NCBI RefSeq assembly: GCF_000219125.1
Contig: NZ_AFGF01000007.1
Coordinates: forward strand, 1-64,000
Origin: Acetonema longum DSM 6540
GTDB taxonomy: Bacteria; Bacillota; Negativicutes; Sporomusales; Acetonemataceae
Direction: 5' to 3'
Length of the DNA stretch: 64,000 nucleotides
Position numbers and translations under genes: made by a program. Below the pieces are notes generated by a model, which saw nothing but the letters and a program-made list of their open reading frames with translations, had not been told where the DNA came from and did not search any database. Positions 27,835 through 36,388 of this stretch are shown piece after piece. How positions within the stretch are numbered: position 1 is the stretch's first letter; every line of letters begins with the position of its first letter.

Positions 27835-28871
27835 TGAAACAACACCTGCTCAGCGCTAAAACCCGGACCCAGGGCTAACATCAGCCCATATTGCCGGGTC
27901 GGCGGCGTAACTGCCAGAAAGCGGTCCAGTACAAACAATACCGAGGCACTCGACATATTGCCGCATGCGGCTAAAACCCTATAAGCATGATTCAGGCTGC
28001 CATCAGGCAGTTTTAAGCTGTTGGCGTAAGCCTCAAGGACTTTCGCTCCGCCCGGATGCACGACATAATGCTGCACGGAATGAATATCAATGTTCCATGC
28101 CTCACAGGCCTTGCCTGTAAGCTCCGGCAAATAGCGCCTGACAATGGTCGGAATATCCCGGGAAAAGCGGACCTTAAGACCGCTTTCCGCAACATCCCAC
28201 CCCATAATATCTTCAGTGCCGGGAAATAGAGTGCTATAACTGCCATATACTGCCGGTCCGCCGCCATCCACCGCGATAAGGGCGGCAGCAGCTCCATCAC
28301 CGAACAGGCTGGCGCCGACCAGATTGGCTTTCGAATAATCGTTCCGCTGAAAAGTCAGACTGCACAGTTCAACGGCTATCAGCAGCACGACCTTGCCCGA
28401 TACCTGCGCCAACTCAGCCGCGCGGGCAAGGCCGGAAACACCCCCGGCGCAGCCCAGTCCCCAGATAGGGATCCGGACCGTATGGGGTGATAAACCTAAT
28501 TTCTGAATGATTTTAACATCCACAGTAGGCGTGGCAATGCCGGTAGAAGAAATATAAATAACCGCCCCTATCTCCTCCGGCCGGACGCCGGCCTGCCTAA
28601 TCGCCTTGGAAGCTGCCTCCCCGCCCAGAGCAACGGCCGTCTCTTCATAAACCTTGTTCGCCTCGGCAAAAGAATGGGCTTCCTGATACCAGGCAAGTGG
28701 GCGCGATAGATGTCTGACTTTAATCAGACTATTTTCAAATACGCCCAACAGCCTGTCAAGATGATCCAGCTTTGCCTGAAACAATGTTGCGGCAAATTCC
28801 TTTATTTTTTCTTGCCCTAAGGCATAAGGCGGTATCGCCGTTCCCACTGACATAATTTGCGGCTTGCCCAT
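27828..28871 (-). CDS. Type III polyketide synthase (chalcone/stilbene synthase-like, BpsA-type)
   Basis: 347-residue homodimeric thiolase-fold enzyme that condenses fatty acyl-CoA starters with malonyl-CoA to alkylpyrones or alkylresorcinols. The Cys-His-Asn triad is visible: nucleophile in WGLGCAGGVSGLARA (about residue 140), His in YVVHPGGAKVLEA and Asn in AACGNMSSASVLFVLD. N-terminal AIPPYALGQ is also typical. Coupled with an ICMT-like methyltransferase. Product inferred from the Bacillus bpsA-bpsB pair. Confidence 0.93.
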   Translation of the reverse strand: MGKPQIMSVGTAIPPYALGQEKIKEFAATLFQAKLDHLDRLLGVFENSLIKVRHLSRPLAWYQEAHSFAEANKVYEETAVALGGEAASKAIRQAGVRPEEIGAVIYISSTGIATPTVDVKIIQKLGLSPHTVRIPIWGLGCAGGVSGLARAAELAQVSGKVVLLIAVELCSLTFQRNDYSKANLVGASLFGDGAAAALIAVDGGGPAVYGSYSTLFPGTEDIMGWDVAESGLKVRFSRDIPTIVRRYLPELTGKACEAWNIDIHSVQHYVVHPGGAKVLEAYANSLKLPDGSLNHAYRVLAACGNMSSASVLFVLDRFLAVTPPTRQYGLMLALGPGFSAEQVLFQW

Positions 28872-28946
28872 TTTATCCCTCCCGGCTGCATAGTTGAGCT
28901 GCTAATATAAGCTATTTCCCTTTTTCTAAAAAATGCTTAAAATAAA

Positions 28947-28983
28947 AAATGCGACAAGGGAAGATTCCCTGTCGCATTTTTTT
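28947..28983. terminator. Rho-independent terminator (bidirectional shape) after the FMN glutamate-synthase-like gene
   Basis: AAATGCGACA-AGGGA pairs with TCCCT-GTCGCATTT. Both ends carry T-rich flanks, but the only gene ending here is the minus-strand gene at 28999. It separates that gene from the PKS promoter region. Confidence 0.85.
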
Positions 28984-28998
28984 CGCACTTATCACGCA

Positions 28999-30396
28999 CT
29001 ATTGCAGTTGCATTTGATTCGACCGCCATACGGCTTTTTGCCCGGAATCTGTCTGGTGGTGGCCTTCGCGGTGGCTGGCAGCGTAGCGTATACCGGCAAA
29101 TTCAGCCAGTTCCTTTTCCACCGCCACCAGGTCGGAACGGTCCAGTTCATGGACGGATTGCTTGCCCACCGCCTGCACCGCCAGCTGCATTTCAACCGTG
29201 CAGGATGCTAAAAAATTGGCTAAGTGCCGGGCCGCCACGTCAACATCCAGCTTATCGCTGAGTTTTCCTGTGTAAAGAGCAATTTGCACCGGCGGCGCCT
29301 GGGGCAGAGCCTTAGCCACCTGGCTTTGCAAAGCAGCCATTAAGGCGATAGTGCCGATATATACTGCATCCGCACCTAATGCCAGAGCTTTTAGAAAGTG
29401 ACCGGGCGTTGTGAGTCCGCCGGCAATGATCACGCTGAACCGCTCCCGCAAGTGATTTGCCTCAAGCCAGTCAATGGTCCTGACCAGAGTGTGGAAGGTA
29501 GGCAGCCCGACATGATCCTGGAGGGTGGGATTGGAAGATGACGTGCCGCCTTCAGAGCCGTCAACCACAATGTAATCGGCTTGTGTCTGGGCAATGACAG
29601 CCAGTTCATATTCAATATAGTCTGTCCCGGCAATTTTTACTCCGACCGGCACATCGTACTGTTCTTTCATGCTATTGACCATTTTTATATAATCCTGGGT
29701 CGATTGTTTGCCGGGCATGCGGGAATAAATAGTCGCATCCTGCCCTTCTTCGAGCTGCCAGGCCTTTCTAAGATGCTCTCCCATTTGCGAAGCCGGCATG
29801 GGTTCATCCACGGCGCCGCCCCATGCGCCTTGCCCCAGCTGAATCTCAATCGCATTCAGCCGGCTCAATTGCTCCTTGCCGCTGAGCTGTCCGCCCCGGT
29901 GGTATTGGCCGACCAAATAATGGGCGGCGTCCCGCTCCTCATTTGTAACAGCCGACTCACCTGTATTTGTTGAGGTACCGGCCAGAGCCGAGCCTTTGGC
30001 CAAAGCCATCTTCATCAGCAGACTCAGAGAACCGCCGTAAGACATGCCGGTAATCATAATCGGAATGGCCAGCTTCAGCGGCTTTTTAGCATTAGGCCCA
30101 ATAATCGTTTGGGTCTTAACTTGCGTATAGTCCGGATAAGGCAATTGAAATAGCTGCTTGGGATTTAACAGGATCTTATCCCACGGCGACAGCACCACCG
30201 GACTGCCCAGCGGGCGGGTCAGCTCCTTGCCCGATTCGGCCCGCATCGCCGCCTCTACCAGTGCGCGCGGCGACAGTTTCTCCGCCACCGTTACCATGAG
30301 AAAAGGGTTGTCCGGATAGTCCTCTGTAAGGGTTTTTGCCATCATTTCATCAGCCATGGGATCCATAAGTTTCATTGTCAGCCAGCTTAATAACAT
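28999..30396 (-). CDS. FMN-binding glutamate-synthase-like protein (GltB central-domain family)
   Basis: 465-residue cytosolic protein consisting of a glutamate synthase FMN/TIM-barrel domain without the amidotransferase part. Seen: IPIMITGMSYGGSLSLLMKMAL, STNTGESAVTNEERDAAHY, QLGQGAWGGAV, VGVKIAGTDYIEYELAVIAQ, VDGSEGGTSSSNPTLQDHVG and IAGGLTTPGHFLKALALGADAVYIGT. These are hallmarks of stand-alone GltS-like oxidoreductases common in anaerobes; the in vivo reaction of this subgroup is not established. Monocistronic with its own terminator. Confidence 0.85.
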   Translation of the reverse strand: MLLSWLTMKLMDPMADEMMAKTLTEDYPDNPFLMVTVAEKLSPRALVEAAMRAESGKELTRPLGSPVVLSPWDKILLNPKQLFQLPYPDYTQVKTQTIIGPNAKKPLKLAIPIMITGMSYGGSLSLLMKMALAKGSALAGTSTNTGESAVTNEERDAAHYLVGQYHRGGQLSGKEQLSRLNAIEIQLGQGAWGGAVDEPMPASQMGEHLRKAWQLEEGQDATIYSRMPGKQSTQDYIKMVNSMKEQYDVPVGVKIAGTDYIEYELAVIAQTQADYIVVDGSEGGTSSSNPTLQDHVGLPTFHTLVRTIDWLEANHLRERFSVIIAGGLTTPGHFLKALALGADAVYIGTIALMAALQSQVAKALPQAPPVQIALYTGKLSDKLDVDVAARHLANFLASCTVEMQLAVQAVGKQSVHELDRSDLVAVEKELAEFAGIRYAASHREGHHQTDSGQKAVWRSNQMQLQ

Positions 30397-30541
30397 TTAA
30401 ATGCCACCTCCGTTTTTCCATGGTTAGTTTACCCCTAATACAGAGTAAAAGATGCAATCAAAGGAGTCATCTCATTTTCTCCGTAAGCGTCAAACCCCGG
30501 AATACCTGTACAACCAAAATCCTTTCTGAAAAAAGAAACTT

Positions 30542-30583
30542 CAAAGCCAGCCGGATGTGTGTATCGCGTCCGACTGGCTTTTA
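30542..30583 (-). terminator. Rho-independent terminator of the WG-repeat gene
   Basis: AAGCCAG-CCGGA pairs with TCCG-ACTGGCTT across a loop of about 14 bases, roughly 20 bases after the stop at 30600. On the minus strand it is followed by a T-rich stretch. Confidence 0.7.
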
Positions 30584-30599
30584 CCCTGCTTATTCTTTT

Positions 30600-32432
30600 C
30601 TAATTTCGAAATGCCTTCCAAAACCCGCCCGTGGCATCCACCATATCCATCAGTTCTCCCCAGGGAATAACAAACTCAGGGAACCCAGCCGCATAAGGGG
30701 CGATTTCATAAGGCTGGAAGATGACTTTCAGCCCTGTCTCGGTAACACTGAACTCCTGGTCCGGCCGGATGGATTCCAGTTGCTCTCCGTAATAGAGTTT
30801 CTGTTCGCTGGCGGTGCTGATCATGCTGTTGATGCGCTGGGTAATGGCATCCTGGTAGTCGCTGTCCGGTTGGAACAAGTCCGCCAGATAGTATCTCCGG
30901 CCGGTCTTGAAGTTAAAATGATAGTATTGGCGCGACGGCATGCCGTGAGCCGCTCCGACGGGATAGTAATAGCCATTTTTTTCGATAATCAGGAGATCCT
31001 GTTGCTGGCGCAAAGAAAAATTAACGGTAGCGCTGGCTGTATACATCCCGTCCTCCTGAGGAGAGACAGGCTGATCACCGACAAACAGCGCCTTTAGCTG
31101 TCCGTTCAGCAGATCCCGCACAATCGGGTCTTTATGTTCCAGTACCTGAGGATACTTAATCAGCATAGCCCGGTCAGGGCGGTATTTAAAGGTCCGCAGC
31201 AAGCTGCCGGCGAGATTCCATTCAGTGGCAGCCTGCCAAATGACTTTACCGCTCTTGGTTAGATACATTAAATCGTCGTCAATATTAGCCTTGATCACAT
31301 CTCCTTGCACTATAACCACGCCGACTCCGGCCAGTTGGGGCAGGTCATCGATTTTTTCCCCGTTTTTATTGAGAAAATAGGTAACATGATCTTCACTGAC
31401 CGGTACTACATTCTGGGAAAAATTACCGATTTCAAAGTAGCGGAAATCGGTCAACTGTTTGCCGTTGCCGTCAAAAATAGCTTTAGGGCTGAATGTGTCG
31501 CCGCCGGCGCCCATGCCGCGGGAACTGACGGCAAACAGACCGCCGCCGATGGATTGAATTCTGGCATACTCAGGCTCTATCGCGTAATTTCCTTCTTTAT
31601 TTATGACCCCATATTGGGGACGCATATAATTGGGGGAAATGTTTACAATCGCCAGATCGTCCTCAAAGGGGCCGGCATAATAAAACCGGCCGGGGAATAG
31701 TTCGGTGCCAGTTAGTGCCTTATAGCCAAACTCATCATCCCCATAACGCAGAGTAACAATGCCGCCCGCGGCTTCTTGCGGCGGCAGATCAGACTCCAGC
31801 AGCACCCTGCCCTCCCGGTCAATGATCTGATATTGGCCGGATACAGACTGGACAATCGCCCTCTGCTGCCGGAAATCAGAGGCAAATGAAAACTGCGGTT
31901 CAATCACTGTTTGCCCCCGGGCATCAATATAGCCGTACAACCGCTGCTTTTGGGGCGTAATTTTGCGAATTACGGCCAGTCCTTCCGAAAATGGGCCAAC
32001 ATAGTCTTCACTCCGGTATATTACTTTGCCGGACTCATGCAAAACTTGATATATTTTTCCGTCAAAAGCCACTGCCACCCCACCGGAAAAGGGCGTGACC
32101 GACTGATACACCGGTTCAAATAGATAACGGCCTTTGCCGTTGATGACTCCGACTTTCCCTTTTTCCATCACACGGGCCAGCCCATTGGGTTCATAATCAT
32201 AAACCCACTCATAACGCGGCGTTATTTGAAACTTTCCCTGCCGGTTAATGTATCCCCACTGTTTGACGCTGCCGTCAGCCACATAGGCAGGAAACAAGCT
32301 GGGCGTAATGATCACACTGGCAGCCGGTGAATTTCGTCCTGCCCGTGCCGCCTGAACCTCTGGCGGCGCCCCGCCCAAAACAAAGAGAGCGACCAGACCG
32401 CAAAATAGCACCTTGCCCCAATATTTATTCAC
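30600..32432 (-). CDS. Secreted WG-repeat protein with DUF3298-like C-terminus
   Basis: 610-residue exported protein. Signal peptide with hydrophobic core and cleavage near PPEVQA (residues 1-28). Residues about 55-330 contain at least five WG-type repeats, of the form (W/Y)GYIN-x-G, seen as QWGYINRQGKFQITP, VGVINGKGRYLFEPV, YGYIDARGQTVIEP and YGVINKEGNYAIEPEY. The C-terminal 170 residues (from about TASATVNFSLRQQQ through FQPYEIAPYAAG) look like the DUF4163/DUF3298 pair found in RsiV-like and lysozyme-binding proteins. Probably an envelope-associated scaffold; function unknown. Confidence 0.8.
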   Translation of the reverse strand: MNKYWGKVLFCGLVALFVLGGAPPEVQAARAGRNSPAASVIITPSLFPAYVADGSVKQWGYINRQGKFQITPRYEWVYDYEPNGLARVMEKGKVGVINGKGRYLFEPVYQSVTPFSGGVAVAFDGKIYQVLHESGKVIYRSEDYVGPFSEGLAVIRKITPQKQRLYGYIDARGQTVIEPQFSFASDFRQQRAIVQSVSGQYQIIDREGRVLLESDLPPQEAAGGIVTLRYGDDEFGYKALTGTELFPGRFYYAGPFEDDLAIVNISPNYMRPQYGVINKEGNYAIEPEYARIQSIGGGLFAVSSRGMGAGGDTFSPKAIFDGNGKQLTDFRYFEIGNFSQNVVPVSEDHVTYFLNKNGEKIDDLPQLAGVGVVIVQGDVIKANIDDDLMYLTKSGKVIWQAATEWNLAGSLLRTFKYRPDRAMLIKYPQVLEHKDPIVRDLLNGQLKALFVGDQPVSPQEDGMYTASATVNFSLRQQQDLLIIEKNGYYYPVGAAHGMPSRQYYHFNFKTGRRYYLADLFQPDSDYQDAITQRINSMISTASEQKLYYGEQLESIRPDQEFSVTETGLKVIFQPYEIAPYAAGFPEFVIPWGELMDMVDATGGFWKAFRN

Positions 32433-32512
32433 AGTTCATTACCTCCAACAATCATGCGGAATCAATCAGCTTTATCATATCATATTCGCTGCCTGCGGCA
32501 TATAAAACAATA

Positions 32513-32546
32513 CAAAAAATTAAAGTCCGGACAAAGAATCCGGACT
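32513..32546 (-). terminator. Rho-independent terminator of the metal-binding-protein gene
   Basis: AGTCCGGA and TCCGGACT arms with a seven-base loop. On the minus strand they are followed by TTTAATTTTTTG. It is about 25 bases after the stop at 32570. Confidence 0.85.
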
Positions 32547-32569
32547 GATAACTGGTTGTCTATGGCTCT

Positions 32570-33511
32570 TTATTGTAAAGCCTGTTTTAATTGACTCAGG
32601 TTCTCCCGCATGACGGACAGGTAGTTTTTCCCTTGTGCAACCTCCTGATCGGTCAACCCTTCCAAAGGATTCAGGACCAGGACCCTGACGCCGGTTTCAC
32701 TGGCGATGGTCTGGGCCAGTTTGGGACTCAACAGAGTTTCGGCAAAAATATATTTTATATTGTGAGCTTTGATGTGGCGAATAATTTGGGTCATTTTTTC
32801 CGGTGAAGGCTCGGCATCCGGTTCCAATCCCATGATAGCTTCCTGCACCAACCCATAACGTTTGGCAAGATAGCCAAACGCCGCATGGGTGGTAATCAGC
32901 TCCCGGCGGGAGACCTGATTGAAGACGGCGATGTATTCGGCATGCAATGCGGCCAATTGGGCTATGTAGGACTGAGCATTGGCTTCATACCGAGTGGCGT
33001 TAGCCGGATCGATTTCTTTGGCTGCCTGAGCGATTCGCCCCACTATATCCTGGGCGTTAACCGGATCCAGCCAGATATGAGGGTCCAGATGACCATGGCT
33101 ATGACCATGCCCATCTTCCTCATGGTCCTCATCCTCTTCAGCGGCAGCGATCAGAGTCACAGCCTGGCTGACATTCACTACATTCTTTCCTGCCAGTACG
33201 GTGTTTTTAATGGATTCAACCCAGGGCTCCATACCTGCGCCGTTATAAATAAACAGTTTTGCTTTCTTTACTTTCACCAGATCTGCCGGTCCGGGCTCCC
33301 AGTCATGTGGTTCCACTCCCGGCGGGGTCAAAAGGACCACTTCGGCTCTCTGGCCGAACACCTGTCGGGCAAATTCATAAAGGGGATAAATTGTCGTTAC
33401 TACCGTTGGTTTGCTATCTGAAAATGCCACAGATGAAAAAGACGGTATCATAGCAACCACTAACAGACCAACGATCACTAATCCCCCAAAACGCAGCATC
33501 GCTTTTCTCAC
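32570..33511 (-). CDS. znuA: Zinc/manganese ABC transporter, substrate-binding protein (ZnuA-like)
   Basis: 313-residue periplasmic or surface metal-binding protein of the TroA/ZnuA family. A signal peptide of about 32 residues has no clear lipobox. The metal site is indicated by His in GVEPHDWEPGPADLV, by HLDPHIWLDPVNA and by THAAFGYLAKRYGL, and there is an acidic/His-rich loop (EEDEDHEEDGHGHSHGH) typical of zinc-specific ZnuA. Its gene is separated from the permease gene by 126 bases that include an AT-rich dyad resembling the site upstream of fur, so it probably has its own regulated promoter. Confidence 0.92.
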   Translation of the reverse strand: MRKAMLRFGGLVIVGLLVVAMIPSFSSVAFSDSKPTVVTTIYPLYEFARQVFGQRAEVVLLTPPGVEPHDWEPGPADLVKVKKAKLFIYNGAGMEPWVESIKNTVLAGKNVVNVSQAVTLIAAAEEDEDHEEDGHGHSHGHLDPHIWLDPVNAQDIVGRIAQAAKEIDPANATRYEANAQSYIAQLAALHAEYIAVFNQVSRRELITTHAAFGYLAKRYGLVQEAIMGLEPDAEPSPEKMTQIIRHIKAHNIKYIFAETLLSPKLAQTIASETGVRVLVLNPLEGLTDQEVAQGKNYLSVMRENLSQLKQALQ

Positions 33512-33538
33512 ACAATCACACCTTTGATAATAATATTC

Positions 33539-33554
33539 CTAATTAGTATTATTC
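33539..33554. promoter_or_regulatory. Candidate Fur/Zur operator upstream of znuA
   Basis: CTAATTAGTATTATTC on the plus strand, within a larger AT-rich imperfect palindrome. A close match (CTAATTAATAATATTA) lies upstream of the fur/zur gene at 35944. Shared sequence at the two promoters of the locus supports a common operator. Confidence 0.45.
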
Positions 33555-33637
33555 TTGATTTCAATTATATATTCCACATATTGCTGTGTCAACTGCATGA
33601 TTGGAAAAAGCGTAATCGGGAATCACATACCGGCATT

Positions 33638-34477
33638 TCATCCTGGCCGGGACAGCTTAACCCGCCCTGCCCGGTCGAGAACAAACTGTTTTGCCAAAAA
33701 TGACAAAGCAAAAAGAATCACTGCGGTAAGCACAATCGTACTGCCAGACGCCGCATTCAGGTAAAAGGAGGTTACCAAACCTACCAGTACAGAGACTTCA
33801 GAAATCAGCACCGCGTTGATCAGGGTGCGGCGGAAACTGCGGGAAATCTGCAGGCTGGCCGCTACCGGGATGACGATAAGGGCGGAAACCAGCAATATCC
33901 CGACAATGCGCATGGAGACTGACACGGTAACAGCCGTGAGGGCGGCAAATAAAAGGTTGACGGCTTTGGCCGGCAGTCCGCTGACGAAAGCCACCTCAGG
34001 ATCAAAGGTCAAAAACAGCAATTCTTTATAAATGACCTTTACTGTCACCAAGACCACTGTCGCCAGGATACCGATGGTCACCACATCCTCCGGGCTGACT
34101 GTCACGATGCTGCCGAACAGATAGCCGATAAGACTGACATTGCTCATTTTGCTCATGCTGCTTAATAAAACAGCGATACCGATGCCGGCATAAGAAAAAA
34201 CAGCCAGAATCATGTCGGCAAACGCCGGCTTGCGGTCCCTGAGTTCTTCAATCCCCAGACCGGCAGCCACCGTAACCGCTGTAGCGGTCAATACCGGATA
34301 GAACCCGGTCAGCCAGCCCAGGACCACACCGGCAAAGGCAATATGCCCCAGGCCGTCACCGATCAGGGATTGCCGGCGCATAACGATAAAGGCGCCGATG
34401 ACCGGACAGATGATCCCTGCTAACAGCCCGGCAATCAAGGCCCTCCGCATAAAGTCAAATTCCAGTATCTCAAGCAT
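33638..34477 (-). CDS. znuB: Zinc/manganese ABC transporter, permease (ZnuB-like)
   Basis: 279-residue inner-membrane permease of the ABC-3 family with about eight hydrophobic helices. Typical segments: MRRQSLIGDGLGHIAFAGVVLG near the N-terminus, LLFLTFDPEVAFVSGLP in the cytoplasmic loop, and LLVSALIVIPVAASLQISRSF. Eight-base overlap with the ATPase gene upstream. Adjacent metal-binding protein and Zur-like regulator point to zinc. Confidence 0.92.
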   Translation of the reverse strand: MLEILEFDFMRRALIAGLLAGIICPVIGAFIVMRRQSLIGDGLGHIAFAGVVLGWLTGFYPVLTATAVTVAAGLGIEELRDRKPAFADMILAVFSYAGIGIAVLLSSMSKMSNVSLIGYLFGSIVTVSPEDVVTIGILATVVLVTVKVIYKELLFLTFDPEVAFVSGLPAKAVNLLFAALTAVTVSVSMRIVGILLVSALIVIPVAASLQISRSFRRTLINAVLISEVSVLVGLVTSFYLNAASGSTIVLTAVILFALSFLAKQFVLDRAGRVKLSRPG

Positions 34478-35213
34478 GAACTATATTCCCCGCCTTTACA
34501 TGATTAATCTCCTGGTTTTGAGCCGTCCTGTTACCGGACCGGCCCGGTTCGCCATAATAAGTGACGCCATGGTTAATGCAGGCCACCTGAGTGGCGTAGC
34601 GGGAGATGACGTCTACATCATGGGAGACAATGGCGATGGTCACCGCTTTCCCCGCATTCAGTTCAGCCAACAGGGAATACAGATCATCCCGGGCCAAAGC
34701 GTCGACACCGGCAGTAGGCTCGTCCAGGGCCAGCACTTCCGGCCGGGAAGCCAGCGCCCGGGCGACAAAAGCCCTTTGCTGCTGTCCACCGGACAATTGG
34801 CCGATCATGCGATGACGATAGGAATTCAGTCCTGTTAGATGAAGGGCATTGTCAATACCAGCCTTGTCCTCCGGTCTCAGGCTGCGTCCCATTCCAACCA
34901 GCGCCGTTCGTCCCATGGCCACAATCTCCTCCACTGTCACGGGGAATTGCCGGTCTTTCAAGGGATTTTGGGGCACATAACCAATCTTGGCCCAGCCGTC
35001 AAACCGGGACACAGGCTCGCCAAAAAGCCTGACCTGTCCGCTCTGAGGTTTGAGCAATCCGACGCACAACTTGAGCAACGTAGATTTCCCCGCCCCGTTA
35101 GGCCCCACCAAAGCCACAAAATCCCCCTGTCTGACCGAGAAGCTGATTTGATTAAATACTACTACATTCTGATTATAGGCAAAGGATATATTCTCTAATT
35201 CAAATATGTTCAA
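34470..35213 (-). CDS. znuC: Zinc/manganese ABC transporter, ATP-binding protein (ZnuC-like)
   Basis: About 247 residues from the TTG at 35213, preceded at 12 bases by AAGGAG; the frame is open to an ATG at 35267 that has a poor site and adds unconserved residues. Complete nucleotide site: Walker A GPNGAGKST, signature LSGGQQQRAFVARAL, Walker B VLALDEPTAGVD and the switch His in AIVSHD. Overlaps znuB. Located just downstream of the repeat element that follows fur. Confidence 0.92.
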   Translation of the reverse strand: MNIFELENISFAYNQNVVVFNQISFSVRQGDFVALVGPNGAGKSTLLKLCVGLLKPQSGQVRLFGEPVSRFDGWAKIGYVPQNPLKDRQFPVTVEEIVAMGRTALVGMGRSLRPEDKAGIDNALHLTGLNSYRHRMIGQLSGGQQQRAFVARALASRPEVLALDEPTAGVDALARDDLYSLLAELNAGKAVTIAIVSHDVDVISRYATQVACINHGVTYYGEPGRSGNRTAQNQEINHVKAGNIVHA

Positions 35214-35277
35214 CCAAGGTTCACTCTCCTTAAACTTTTGAAAAAATTTGCCGCAAACTATCTCCATCCTTGAAGCA

Positions 35278-35508
35278 GGGACCGTTCAAAAAGGTCCGGA
35301 TGCCAGGAATGGTAGAGAGACGCTCTGCGTCTCCAAACAGTGCAGAATTTAAGTGATTCTTCGGCTCATGGCAGATCGTCATCTGTTACCACTCTCCCGA
35401 AAAGTCATAAAGTCTGATACGACGAGGCCGGGCGTGAGACTGTACGTGAGGGTACGTCGAACGCCCGCAGGACTAACAACGCAGATGAGCCTTTTTCACC
35501 GGTCCCCC
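35278..35508. repeat. Dispersed inverted-repeat element, copy B (long form)
   Basis: Left arm GGGACCGTTCAAAAAGGTCC begins at 35278; right arm CAACGCAGATGAGCC, TTTTTCA, CCGGTCCC ends at 35508. The inner part shares with copy A the run from GGGCGTGAGACTGTACG to GTACGTCGAACGCCCGCAG, and contains about 100 extra bases after the left arm. The TCA at 35496-35498 is the stop codon of the fur-family gene. Possible terminator between fur and znuC. Confidence 0.75.
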
Positions 35509-35921
35509 CGACATTGCTGGCAATAGCCGTAGAATTCCAGCGAGTGCCCTACGACTTCAAACTCTTCCTGGCCGGTAACTCTGCTCAATTCTTCCTGGTT
35601 CACCGGACAGTAAGACAGGCACTTGGCCTTGCCGCACTTCAGGCAGATCAGGTGATGGTGATGTGGATGGGCCACCAGTTCAAACACGTTGCCATCCCGG
35701 CCGGGTACACTGATTTGGTTGACCACTCCCAGGGAAACCAGCAAATTCAGGTTGCGGTAGACTGTATCTAAGCCCATGTCCGGGTGGATTTTTCTGACAT
35801 ACTCCAGGATTGCCTGGGCGGTCGGGAACTGGTCGCTGTCGCTAAGAGCCTGAATGACAGCCCGGCGCTGGGGGGTGATCTTACAATTCTTTTGCCGCAG
35901 CAAAGCGATGATCTCTTCCAC
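35496..35921 (-). CDS. Fur-family metalloregulator (probably Zur)
   Basis: 141-residue winged-helix repressor. N-terminal DNA-binding part NCKITPQRRAVIQAL and HPDMGLDTVYRNLNLLVSLGVV; metal-binding part HPHHHHLICLKCGKAKCL and the C-terminal CQQC, giving the two CxxC pairs of the structural zinc site. Adjacent znuABC genes favour the zinc regulator Zur over Fur or PerR (inferred). The last codons and the TGA stop lie inside the right arm of a dispersed repeat. Confidence 0.9.
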   Translation of the reverse strand: MEEIIALLRQKNCKITPQRRAVIQALSDSDQFPTAQAILEYVRKIHPDMGLDTVYRNLNLLVSLGVVNQISVPGRDGNVFELVAHPHHHHLICLKCGKAKCLSYCPVNQEELSRVTGQEEFEVVGHSLEFYGYCQQCRGDR

Positions 35922-35943
35922 TGCTTCTAAATCCTCCTGATTT

Positions 35944-35965
35944 CTAATTAATAATATTACTATTT
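35944..35965. promoter_or_regulatory. Candidate Fur/Zur operator upstream of the fur-family gene
   Basis: CTAATTAATAATATTACTAT, containing the perfect palindrome TAATATTA, about 25 bases upstream of the start at 35921 and matching the site upstream of znuA. Position suits autoregulation. Confidence 0.45.
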
Positions 35966-36006
35966 ACAATACTACCTTATTTATATAGCGGAAACAAGAG
36001 CCGGCG

Positions 36007-36261
36007 CTATTCTTTCCTGCAGACATAAAAAACAGGGGGCCCATGCATCAGCATTAGCCCCGTATTTTTCAGGATACCCCTATATTTCTCCAGAGCGGTT
36101 TCCCGGCGTTCAATGCTGGCCGGCGATAAATCCAAAGCGTGGATATGTCGGCCGCCCACAGAGCTTCCAGTGTAATACCGGTCAGAATCGGTTGCAGCGG
36201 CATAATCGTCTGAGGCATAACTACTCTTTCTCTCATTGCCCGCACAATGGCAATTTTTCAA
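36007..36261 (-). pseudogene. Possible gene fragment of unknown origin
   Basis: 84-codon frame with no good ribosome-binding site. The middle part, GGRHIHALDLSPASIERRE, is faintly like motif I of a SAM-dependent methyltransferase, but the glycine-rich loop is degenerate and the rest of such a domain is missing. Its upstream end overlaps the start of a plus-strand open frame. It may be a decayed remnant or chance coding; no function is claimed. Confidence 0.22.
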
Positions 36262-36335
36262 TATGCCTCATAATATATGCAGCAGGGAATACAGGCATGA
36301 CGGATTGTTGACAAACTATCCAGGGCTTGTTACGA

Positions 36336-36363
36336 TTGAGCCAAAAGATGAGTTCTGTATACT
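36336..36363 (+). promoter_or_regulatory. Candidate sigma-A promoter of the BASS-family gene
   Basis: TTGAGC, 16-base spacer, TATACT, ending 25 bases before the GTG at 36389. It lies inside the longer open frame and so argues for the downstream start. Confidence 0.55.
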
Positions 36364-36388
36364 ATATTGGAGAGAGCGGGGATTAAAT

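Noticed and set aside
36236-36388. 51-codon N-terminal extension of the BASS transporter frame
   Set aside because: Polar, unlike the family, and contains a good promoter; the GTG at 36389 is the better start.
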